A stretch of 6,159 nt of DNA from Deltaproteobacteria bacterium (GTDB taxonomy: Bacteria > Desulfobacterota > Binatia > Binatales > Binataceae): the NCBI GenBank assembly GCA_021799555.1, contig JAJZAG010000230.1:1-6159 (forward strand), written 5' to 3'. Positions 1 through 5,321 of this stretch are shown piece after piece (within the stretch, counting starts at the first letter, position 1; each line of letters starts with the position of its first letter). The translations under genes and the position numbers were made by a program. The notes beneath the pieces were generated by a model that was given only the letters and a program-made list of their open reading frames with translations, was not told where the DNA came from and did not search any database.

Positions 1-122
1 TTTACCGCCAGCTCAAACGCGGGAAACTTCCAGCGTTCAAGGTCGGAAGCGACTGGCGGTTCAATATCGAATCGATCGACCGATGGCGGCTGGAGCAGGA
101 CACGTATCGAGGCGCGGCATAA
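1..122 (+). CDS. Excisionase-family helix-turn-helix DNA-binding protein, C-terminal fragment
   Basis: The gene enters from outside the window; the first complete codon is at base 3 and the TAA stop is at 120-122, so 39 residues are visible. They read YRQLKRGKLPAFKVGSDWRF followed by an Ile-Asp-x-Trp segment and a short charged tail. This is the C-terminal half of the HTH_17/excisionase (MerR-like winged) domain, whose recognition helix is followed by the pattern K/R-G-x-L-P-A-x-K-V-G-x-x-W-R-F and then a helix with I-D-x-W. Such proteins bind DNA; some are phage or conjugative-element Xis factors and many are stand-alone regulators. No integrase or attachment site is visible here, so its role is undetermined. 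The domain lies at the very C-terminus; whether another domain precedes it cannot be seen. The gene converges on the RNase gene and is followed immediately by two hairpins. Confidence 0.75.
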   Translation, partial: YRQLKRGKLPAFKVGSDWRFNIESIDRWRLEQDTYRGAA

Positions 123-123
123 T

Positions 124-165
124 GCCGGATCTGTGACGTGCGAAAAGAGGGGAACACAGACCGGC
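124..165 (+). other. Stem-loop A in convergent gap (11 bp, one bulge)
   Basis: GCCGG (124-128) pairs with CCGGC (161-165). After a one-base bulge (A129), TCTGTG (130-135) pairs with CACAGA (155-160). The 19-nt loop is purine-rich. The stem starts 2 bases after the upstream stop codon and abuts stem-loop B directly. It could protect the 3' end of the transcript or assist termination; function is inferred from position only. Confidence 0.5.
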
Positions 166-197
166 GAGGGCGTCCGTTAATGGGCGCCCTCATCTTT
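166..197 (+). terminator. Candidate intrinsic terminator for the HTH gene (stem-loop B)
   Basis: GAGGGCGTCCG (166-176) pairs over 11 bp with TGGGCGCCCTC (181-191) around a TTAA tetraloop, followed by ATCTTT (192-197). Two pairs (173:184 and 176:181) are G-U on the plus-strand RNA but would be A-C mismatches on the minus-strand RNA, so the structure is better as plus-strand RNA and fits termination of the HTH gene. The U tract is short (three T). The tetraloop contains the TAA stop of the oppositely oriented RNase gene, so the hairpin overlaps that gene's last codons. Confidence 0.6.
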
Positions 198-2162
198 AGG
201 TTCCGCGATACTCAGGAAGTCGAGCGCGAGCCATCCGCGCAGTGGATCGACCCGGCTTAGCTGCACCAATATTGGCGTATCGTCGGGCAGGTTCGGAGCG
301 CCGCGCAAGGTTCCGCGCACGGCATAGTCGGTGAGTTCGGCGCCTGCGCCGTCGCGAGTCGCGGCAGCGCGCAAGGGGGCGTCGCCGGCGTGGCGCTCGA
401 GGTAGCGCAGCGTCCAATAGCGTTTGGCGCGCCGCTCAAGCTCCCGGCCCGACGACTCCGCGCTCTCCGCGCCCGCCAGAACGGTCAGCAATTCATCGAC
501 GCTGTAGGCCTGCGCGGCTGGAGTAGAGAGAGCCGCGAGCAATTGCCGCTGTAGGACCAGGTCGGCGTAGCGGCGGATCGGCGAGCTCAACTGTGCGTAA
601 TAGTCCAGGCCGATTCCGGCGTGAAACTCCGGATACATCGAGAGCCTCGGCCGCTGCATCGCGGCTTCACCGCGCATGTCGGGTTGAACGCGGTAAATGA
701 TCGGAATCCGGTTTTCGGCCGCGAAACGAGCGGCGATAAAGTTGCTCAGCACCATGAATTCCGCGACGAGCATCCGGCTGGGCGAATTGGAATCGAGCAG
801 GGTGATCTCGATCTCGTCGCTGCGCACGCGGACCTTCGTCTCGCGCCGATGCATAAGCATCGCGCCCGCCGCGCGGCGTCGATCGCGCAGCCGTGCGGCG
901 GTTTGGGAGAGAATCGCGAGCGTCGCCGCGGCGGGGTCGCTGCTCAATTGGCCGGCGAGGATCCGGTCCGCCTGCGCGTATTCGAGGCGCCGCGAGATTG
1001 GAATTCGCGACGGATAGATGGACGCGGCGAGCACCTCGCCGGCCGCTGAAATCGTGGCTTCGGTGGTCAGCACCGGGCGCTCCTGGCCGGCAATCAGGCT
1101 GGCGGCGTCGCACGAGATGGCGTCCGGCAGCATCCGAATCGTGGTCTCCGGAAGATAGACGGTGGTGGCGCGCGCCGCCGCCTCGAGGTCCATCGCACCG
1201 CCGCGCGCCACAAAATCGGCGACCAGTGCGATATGCACCCGCACGCGGATCGAGCCGTCGGCGATCGCCTCGGCGGCGAGCGCGTCGTCGATCTCGACGG
1301 TTTCTTCATCGTCGATCGTGACAGCGTAACCGCCGTCGGCACGCGGGCGCGGCGGTGGCGTGGCCGCGGCGGCTTCGACGCGCGCGGCTTCGCTGGACCC
1401 GGTGCGCAGCCCCGCGATCATCGCGAAGCGCGGTGCGGCGGGAGTCGCACCGAGCTGCTGCAGAATCTCGAACGCCGCCTCGGCGGGATCAACCTCCGGT
1501 GCGACGGATTCGAGCATCTGGGTGAGTTCGCGTGAACGCGTGGACGGATTCTTCAAGTACTTGTTTAGGTCTTCAACGATTTGCGCGGCGAGCGGCGCCT
1601 CGGGGCGCGTCCCGCCTTCGAGCGCGGCGCGCAGTGCGGCCTGAGTGCGGCGGTAATCGTGGCTGCGGGCGCGGATGCGCTCCTGTTGCACGCGCAAGCG
1701 TTCGACCTGGGCGGTCTCGCGCGGGGTGAAATCCATGTGCCGGCGCGTGAAATAGAGTCGGTCGGCGATCAGCGCTTCGAGCATCACCGAATCGCAGACC
1801 GTCGAGCGGCGTCCGAAGAACAGGTCGGCCAGCTCGGATGCGGTGAAGCTGCGGCCCTGTTCCTGGACGATCTCCCACAACAGGTTGAGGTCAAGCTCCC
1901 TTGCCAGTTCGGACCGTTCGGCCTCGAGCGCCGCGATCGCGTCAGGCGCCGCTTCGCGCGTGGGACGGCGATCGCGATGCGCGAACATCACGAGGTCGCG
2001 CGCGACGATACGCTCGCGGCCCGCGGAATCAAGGACGGCGACGTGGCGCTCCTGGTCCCGCACCGCAAAGGCGGCGCGGAAACGGCCTTCGTCCAAATAT
2101 TCGACAATTGTACCAGCGTACCTGACCGGGTATTTTGCCTCTGCCGCCATCGCGGATTTCAT
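177..2162 (-). CDS. RNB-domain exoribonuclease, RNase II family (cyanobacterial/DrII-like)
   Basis: The product (661 aa from the chosen ATG) is a predicted cytoplasmic 3'-5' exoribonuclease releasing nucleoside monophosphates from RNA. An N-terminal small beta domain (about 12-60, with GTIVEY) is followed by a winged-helix-like segment (about 90-140), a charged helical linker, and the RNB catalytic domain (about 279-546). RNB hallmarks seen: VTIDDEETVEIDDA with D284, E290, D292 and D293 at the four metal-ligand positions; TTVYLP and RMLP; AEFMVLSNF; HAGIGLDYYAQLSSPIRRYADL with R530/R531. Established: in E. coli RNase II four Asp bind the metals and the Arg of the SPIR motif is essential; here the second Asp is Glu. 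The usual HIAD motif reads HIAL. Classical cold-shock domains are not evident, and the C-terminal S1 domain is short or divergent. An N-terminal HTH instead of cold-shock domains is known in Deinococcus RNase II. Start is uncertain: TTG at 2183, ATG at 2162 and ATG at 2150 are in frame, none with a clear Shine-Dalgarno. I chose the first ATG, just upstream of the conserved region. Confidence 0.9.
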   Translation of the reverse strand: MKSAMAAEAKYPVRYAGTIVEYLDEGRFRAAFAVRDQERHVAVLDSAGRERIVARDLVMFAHRDRRPTREAAPDAIAALEAERSELARELDLNLLWEIVQEQGRSFTASELADLFFGRRSTVCDSVMLEALIADRLYFTRRHMDFTPRETAQVERLRVQQERIRARSHDYRRTQAALRAALEGGTRPEAPLAAQIVEDLNKYLKNPSTRSRELTQMLESVAPEVDPAEAAFEILQQLGATPAAPRFAMIAGLRTGSSEAARVEAAAATPPPRPRADGGYAVTIDDEETVEIDDALAAEAIADGSIRVRVHIALVADFVARGGAMDLEAAARATTVYLPETTIRMLPDAISCDAASLIAGQERPVLTTEATISAAGEVLAASIYPSRIPISRRLEYAQADRILAGQLSSDPAAATLAILSQTAARLRDRRRAAGAMLMHRRETKVRVRSDEIEITLLDSNSPSRMLVAEFMVLSNFIAARFAAENRIPIIYRVQPDMRGEAAMQRPRLSMYPEFHAGIGLDYYAQLSSPIRRYADLVLQRQLLAALSTPAAQAYSVDELLTVLAGAESAESSGRELERRAKRYWTLRYLERHAGDAPLRAAATRDGAGAELTDYAVRGTLRGAPNLPDDTPILVQLSRVDPLRGWLALDFLSIAEPKDEGAH

Positions 2163-2163
2163 T

Positions 2164-2193
2164 TTGACGATGCCCGTGGACAAAGACTATATG
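2164..2193 (+). promoter_or_regulatory. Candidate sigma70-type promoter for the 2202-3453 gene pair
   Basis: TTGACG (2164-2169) matches the -35 consensus at 5 of 6 bases. Seventeen or 18 bases on lies CTATAT (2187-2192) or TATATG (2188-2193), a moderate -10 match. Transcription would start near 2199-2201, almost at the ATG at 2202, giving a nearly leaderless mRNA. If the divergent RNase gene starts at the TTG (2183), this site lies inside its coding sequence; with the ATG at 2162 it lies just upstream. Pattern match only. Confidence 0.35.
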
Positions 2194-2201
2194 GAAGGGC
2201 G

Positions 2202-2438
2202 ATGACGGCGGACGTGCATAAGCGCATTACTCTCGATATCGAGCTGCCGGACGAACTCATGGCGGCGCTCGAACGGGTAGCCACGGGGCTGGAAATTGCG
2301 ACGCTCGAAGAGGCGGCGATTATCGCGATCGCTGACTGGACCGCGCGGCGCTGCGCGGAGCTCGACGACTTGGACCCGAACCGAAGATATTTCGTGAACG
2401 AGGCCTTAGATGAACTCATCGACAAGAAGAACCGCTAA
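2202..2438 (+). CDS. Small ribbon-helix-helix-like protein (78 aa), possible regulator
   Basis: This 78-aa acidic protein begins MTADVHKRITLDIELPDELM. The layout is a short beta strand with alternating residues (about 8-15, RITLDIEL), then P-D-E-L opening a first helix (16-31), then a second helix after TLEEAA (about 35-50). That resembles the ribbon-helix-helix (CopG/Arc/MetJ) pattern of DNA-binding dimers, but it is a fold-level resemblance, not a recognised family. The C-terminal third (51-78) is charged, ending in DKKNR. The ATG is preceded by GGAAGGG (2193-2199), a purine-rich Shine-Dalgarno sitting very close. The frame is open far upstream, but that part is antisense to the RNase. The gene overlaps the next by 29 bp, suggesting co-transcription and translational coupling. 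It is too short and lacks a partner that would support a toxin-antitoxin pair. Confidence 0.65.
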   Translation: MTADVHKRITLDIELPDELMAALERVATGLEIATLEEAAIIAIADWTARRCAELDDLDPNRRYFVNEALDELIDKKNR

Positions 2439-3453
2439 CCTGTTATTCATCGCGAGCGCCGCCGCGGCGATCGCGGCCGTGCTTTCAATCTCGGCGGGCA
2501 GCGCAATCGCGGCGAAAGCCAAGGGCGTTGACGTAGAGATTCCCTACGACGGCAGCCAGCTCAAGACTCCCTCAATCAAGCAGCCGTTCTATCTGCAACC
2601 CGCAGCCGGCGGCATGATCGTTTCCGATGAGGCCGGAGGAGTCTACACGGTTGCGATGTCCGGCGCGGCCAAGCCCCTCGCCGACAAGACCAAGTTAAAG
2701 CATCCGGCGGGCCTGGCAGAGGCGCCGGCGGGATTCGGCGCATACGCGGGGCAAGTCTTTGTGCTTAATGCGCCCGAGGGCGAGAAGGGCCTGTGCGAGG
2801 TCGATCGAATTGACAAGTCCGGCGCGGTGAGCACCTTCGCCAAGCTGCCCGACGTTGGAACCGCCAAACCAACGCTATGCCGCGATCTTGAATTCGGTCC
2901 CGCCGCGAGCGCGTACGCTGGCAAACTCTTCGCGGCCGTTTCTGGAGACTCGACGATCTATGCGATCGATCCTTCGGGCAAACCGAGCGTGTTTGCCAGT
3001 CTGTCCAAGCCGATGGCGTTCGACCTTAGCGCGATAGCGTTTGCGACCTCTAGCGATCCCAAGGCACCCGGCAAGATGCTGGTCGGAGCGCGTCCGCGGA
3101 TGACTGGTGCATCCAAAATCGGACGAATCGTAATCGTCGGCCCCGACGGGAAGGTGGACAGCGATCCCTATCTGGTCGGTTTCATCGATCCTACCGGGTT
3201 CGGATATTCACCGGCGAATTGGGGATCGTATGGCAACACCTTCATGATCGCCGACATGGGCAGGCCCGCGGCCAGCGGCGGTAGCTCGGACGGATCGGTC
3301 TATCGGGTATACAAAGGTGTCGCGAGACCGTTCGCGAGCAACCTTGCCGATCCGACCTGCATGAAGTTCGTCGGCCACAAGATGGTGCTGGCCGACCCGT
3401 CGGCCAAGGGCGTGGGTTCCGGCGCGATAGTGGTTATCTCTTCGATGCTCTAA
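2410..3453 (+). CDS. Secreted beta-propeller-like protein (347 aa), function unknown
   Basis: The protein has an N-terminal signal peptide: R6 R7, a hydrophobic stretch 11-34, and an A-I-A site giving predicted cleavage after A34, so the mature part is probably periplasmic. The mature chain shows about six copies of one blade-like unit, a hydrophobic strand (VFVLN, LFAAV, MLVGA, FMIAD, MVLAD) followed by a strand of the form G-x-I/V-Y-x-V/I-D-x-S/D-G-x-x-x-x-F-A. Repeats lie near 69-90, 116-144, 173-196, 223-255, 278-309 and 325-345. This fits a six-bladed propeller of the NHL/SMP-30/TolB-like superfamily. I see no catalytic signature and cannot name a ligand. Three Cys (129, 157, 317) are present. 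The start is supported by GAGG at 2400-2403, six bases before the ATG, inside the end of the upstream gene, which it overlaps by 29 bp; the two probably form an operon. Confidence 0.8.
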   Translation: MNSSTRRTANLLFIASAAAAIAAVLSISAGSAIAAKAKGVDVEIPYDGSQLKTPSIKQPFYLQPAAGGMIVSDEAGGVYTVAMSGAAKPLADKTKLKHPAGLAEAPAGFGAYAGQVFVLNAPEGEKGLCEVDRIDKSGAVSTFAKLPDVGTAKPTLCRDLEFGPAASAYAGKLFAAVSGDSTIYAIDPSGKPSVFASLSKPMAFDLSAIAFATSSDPKAPGKMLVGARPRMTGASKIGRIVIVGPDGKVDSDPYLVGFIDPTGFGYSPANWGSYGNTFMIADMGRPAASGGSSDGSVYRVYKGVARPFASNLADPTCMKFVGHKMVLADPSAKGVGSGAIVVISSML

Positions 3454-3643
3454 GCTTTAATCCGAGCGAGATGCGGTCCCCGCCCGCGCTCGAAATGGCA
3501 CCTTGCAAGTTATCTGCGATGTCATTTCGAGCGCGGATTGGCGAGATCGTGCGGACGATCACCGGCCCCAGCGCGGCGTACCGTGACGAGAAATCCCGCC
3601 GTTTCGCGACTGAAACCGGTCAAAAGATCTCAATCAAACCGGC
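3454..3643. other. Non-coding convergent gap with hairpins
   Basis: This gap separates the 3' ends of the propeller gene (+) and the second lipoprotein gene (-). Besides the large stem-loop listed separately, it holds a 6-bp hairpin GATCGT/ACGATC with a GCGG loop (3545-3560) and GTTTC/GAAAC (3601-3605/3612-3616). No T-rich terminator tail is seen on either strand. A plus-strand frame across 3471-3713 shows no domain-like pattern and runs into the antisense of the lipoprotein gene, so I do not call a gene here. Confidence 0.5.
3484..3536. repeat. Long perfect inverted repeat / stem-loop (REP-like or bidirectional terminator)
   Basis: Bases 3484-3497 (CCGCGCTCGAAATG) are the exact reverse complement of 3523-3536, a 14-bp perfect stem. 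It extends inward by a G-T pair and two more Watson-Crick pairs to 17 bp around a 19-nt loop (3501-3519), which itself contains the palindrome CTTGCAAG. It begins 31 bases after the propeller stop codon in a convergent gap, where bidirectional terminators or REP/BIME-type palindromes are typical. No U tract follows on either strand, so classical intrinsic termination is not clearly supported. Confidence 0.6.
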
Positions 3644-4342
3644 TCAATGCCAGGGTTCAGTGATCGTTTGGGTATCGCCGGTTTCCTTGTCCACCAGCAG
3701 CATCTCAACTTGATCGTAGGTGCCCTTGGGAAAGAACACGTAGCCGCTGACGGTGAAGTTCCGGTTGACGTCCTGCGCACGCAGCGCCAGCGCGTTGAGT
3801 TGCTGATTGGCCTCCTGATCGGCCTTGCTCTGACCCGATTGAACGCCCTGGAACATCCCCTCGCCCGCGCCGATCGCGGTGCCGAGCAGAGCGCCTGGGC
3901 TGACCGCGCCGAAACCCGCTCCCGCCAGGGCGCCGAGTCCCGCGCCGAACGCGCCGCCGGCTGCTCCGCTGACCGCGGCGCTCGCGATCGAAGCGCTAAG
4001 CTCCTTTGCGCCTCCGGCCTGGCGCGCGGCCTCGTCGGGCGGCAGCGGCGCGACTCGTTCGCCGACGGAGTTGAGAGCGAACACCTGGGTCGGGACCACG
4101 GCGCGCGGCTCGTCAGTGCCGTTAGCCACTGACACGAAAACCGGCTGCACTTCGCCGACCGGCGTCCCGGCCTGCACGCTAACCGCGAGCTGACCCGGCT
4201 GCGGTGTCGCGACGACCTGCGGAGTTTCCGCGATCGGGGCCGACGCGACGGCGCAGCCGGAAAACGCCACAGCGATCACGATCGCGATCATCGCCTGCGG
4301 TTGCATATTGTAAAGTCTCGTCTTGAAGTTGCCGATCGTCAT
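3644..4342 (-). CDS. Putative lipoprotein with glycine-zipper-like segment
   Basis: The 232-aa product has a lipoprotein-type signal: K7 and R9, a hydrophobic stretch (about 17-27) and A-F-S-G-C with C30 as the likely lipidated Cys (Phe at -3 is less usual than Leu). The mature part has a Pro/Gln/Val-rich linker (31-55), a beta-rich segment (about 62-98, QPVFVSVANGT), then an Ala/Gly-rich hydrophobic stretch (about 117-166) with many GxxxG steps, resembling glycine-zipper segments of envelope proteins. A final beta segment follows (196-232, SGYVFFPKGTYDQVEMLLVD). It probably sits in the outer membrane or periplasm; its role is unknown. A second ATG at 4306 would give 220 aa but remove the basic n-region, so I prefer 4342, although no well-placed Shine-Dalgarno precedes either. 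It lies 35 bp after the stop of the upstream lipoprotein gene on the same strand, so the two are likely co-transcribed. Confidence 0.75.
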   Translation of the reverse strand: MTIGNFKTRLYNMQPQAMIAIVIAVAFSGCAVASAPIAETPQVVATPQPGQLAVSVQAGTPVGEVQPVFVSVANGTDEPRAVVPTQVFALNSVGERVAPLPPDEAARQAGGAKELSASIASAAVSGAAGGAFGAGLGALAGAGFGAVSPGALLGTAIGAGEGMFQGVQSGQSKADQEANQQLNALALRAQDVNRNFTVSGYVFFPKGTYDQVEMLLVDKETGDTQTITEPWH

Positions 4343-4377
4343 CTGACGCCGCCGCCTCGCCTAATCCTGATTATGAT

Positions 4378-5040
4378 CTAACGGCCGTGGCCGCCACCAC
4401 CGCCGCCATGACTGCCGAAGTGATCGCCGCCGTCGAATCCGCCGCCCCATCCGCCTCCTATATGACCGCCGCCAAGATGGCCGCCGCCGAGCAATCCGCC
4501 GCCACCGCCGCGATCATGTCCGCCGTCGCGATCGTGTCCTCCTCCGCCGTGCCCGCCGCCCGTTCCTCGCGCGCCGTAGTAGGCGCCGCCGGCGGCCGCG
4601 CCCATTCCGAGCAGGAATAATGACGGCGGAAACATCGATCCATCGAGCGCATTGAGCGCTATTGCGTCGGAATCCTCGGTCGAGGCAACGTACGCCGCGG
4701 TATCGTTCTGCTGCGTTACCTGCCACTGGTACTTGCGGTATGCCGCATCGTTCCCGACGTACACACATCCGCAATACAACGGGTCGTAATACCAATACAC
4801 GATCCCGTGCTGGCTCGGGTACAAGTGCAAGGAGTAACTGGGCAGCCCGCGAACGATCTGAAGCTGGTCGGGATAGTCAGCTTCCATGCGCGTGAAGCCG
4901 GCTTCGTCGAGTTGCGATTCCATCGCGGTCACCGCCGCGGGACGCGATGCCTCGTAATGTTGATAGGCTGCGCATCCGCTGAGAGTGAGAATCATCACGC
5001 AGAGCGTTAGTCCTGGCGCAGCGTAACTGCTTAATCGCAT
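4378..5040 (-). CDS. Putative lipoprotein with Gly/His-rich C-terminal tail
   Basis: The 220-aa product starts with a lipoprotein signal peptide: R2, a hydrophobic core (about 10-20), then the lipobox L-S-G-C with C23. The globular part (24-135) has YPDQLQIVRGLPSYSLHLYP and a conserved-looking aromatic segment, YWYYDPLYCGCVYVGNDAAY (83-101, with the C90-G-C92 pair), as in small uncharacterised proteobacterial-type lipoproteins. A short hydrophobic Ala/Gly stretch (138-156) precedes a low-complexity tail (157-219) made mostly of Gly with eight His and several Asp. The tail could be a flexible surface region or bind metal; that is speculation. The start ATG follows AAAGG at only two bases, a weak Shine-Dalgarno. 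It is the first gene of a likely two-gene operon and is divergent from the PAP2 gene. The opposite strand of the tail stays open in other frames only because of GGN/CCN codon bias. Confidence 0.75.
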   Translation of the reverse strand: MRLSSYAAPGLTLCVMILTLSGCAAYQHYEASRPAAVTAMESQLDEAGFTRMEADYPDQLQIVRGLPSYSLHLYPSQHGIVYWYYDPLYCGCVYVGNDAAYRKYQWQVTQQNDTAAYVASTEDSDAIALNALDGSMFPPSLFLLGMGAAAGGAYYGARGTGGGHGGGGHDRDGGHDRGGGGGLLGGGHLGGGHIGGGWGGGFDGGDHFGSHGGGGGGHGR

Positions 5041-5321
5041 CGCCTTTGTGTTGGATGCACGCTGGCAATCCGCCTCCGCTTCTCACTCTATTCTTCTCGC
5101 ACCCGATAGAGAATATTCGCTAATCACTGATCCCGCCTGAATCCCGCTCGCGTCATTGACGCCACATCCCCACGATATTGTAGCATCGCATTACAAGCCC
5201 CGCGATGAGTGTGTCCGGCGTCGCGTTCCCGACTTCGCTTCTCTCCTCCTTCGTGGCTTTGCAGGATCGGCAATTTTTGCGTCATCGCGGAACCGTTGTT
5301 TCGCGAAATGGAGGCACAAAA
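5041..5321. promoter_or_regulatory. Divergent intergenic region and leader of the PAP2 gene
   Basis: This gap separates the lipoprotein operon (-) from the PAP2 gene (+), so it should hold both promoters. On the plus strand TTGACG (5156-5161) is a good -35, but the best -10 candidates downstream (TGTAGC at 17 bp spacing, TAGCAT at 19 bp) are poor. A clear Shine-Dalgarno, GGAGG (5310-5314), lies seven bases before the ATG at 5322 and fixes that start. A 9-bp inverted repeat, CCGCGATGA (5200-5208) and TCATCGCGG (5282-5290), brackets the leader. An anti-Shine-Dalgarno-like CCTCC (5245-5249) lies between its arms. The 8-bp palindrome GAATATTC is at 5111-5118. No convincing promoter for the minus strand was seen, and no protein-coding signal. 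Confidence 0.4.

Noticed and set aside
1..122. Mobile-element boundary suggested by an excisionase-like gene
   Set aside because: No integrase, tRNA, direct repeat or attachment site is visible, and this HTH family is common in non-mobile regulators.
621..1535. Several plus-strand open frames (100-142 codons) across the RNase gene
   Set aside because: They overlap the RNase catalytic domain on the opposite strand, have no recognisable domains and arise from GC-rich codon bias.
1581..2201. A plus-strand open frame continuous with the 78-aa gene, which would extend it to 285 aa
   Set aside because: This part is exactly antisense to the well-supported RNase gene, lacks family patterns and is Arg/Ala-rich as expected for a GC-rich shadow frame; the ATG at 2202 has a purine-rich site upstream and starts the structured region.
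2202..3453. Toxin-antitoxin interpretation of the small RHH-like gene plus overlapping downstream gene
   Set aside because: The downstream product is a 347-aa exported propeller-like protein with a signal peptide, not a small cytoplasmic toxin.
3471..3713. An 80-codon plus-strand frame in the convergent gap
   Set aside because: It spans the stem-loop, has no Shine-Dalgarno, no domain-like pattern, and ends inside the antisense of the lipoprotein gene.
3647..4193. Plus-strand frames of 161 and 104 codons opposite the glycine-zipper lipoprotein
   Set aside because: The minus-strand frame has a lipobox signal peptide and coherent domain structure; the opposite frames are low-complexity shadows.
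4387..4570. Possible tandem repeat or microsatellite array
   Set aside because: The CCG/GCC-rich tract has no fixed repeat unit; it is explained by Gly/His codons of the lipoprotein tail.
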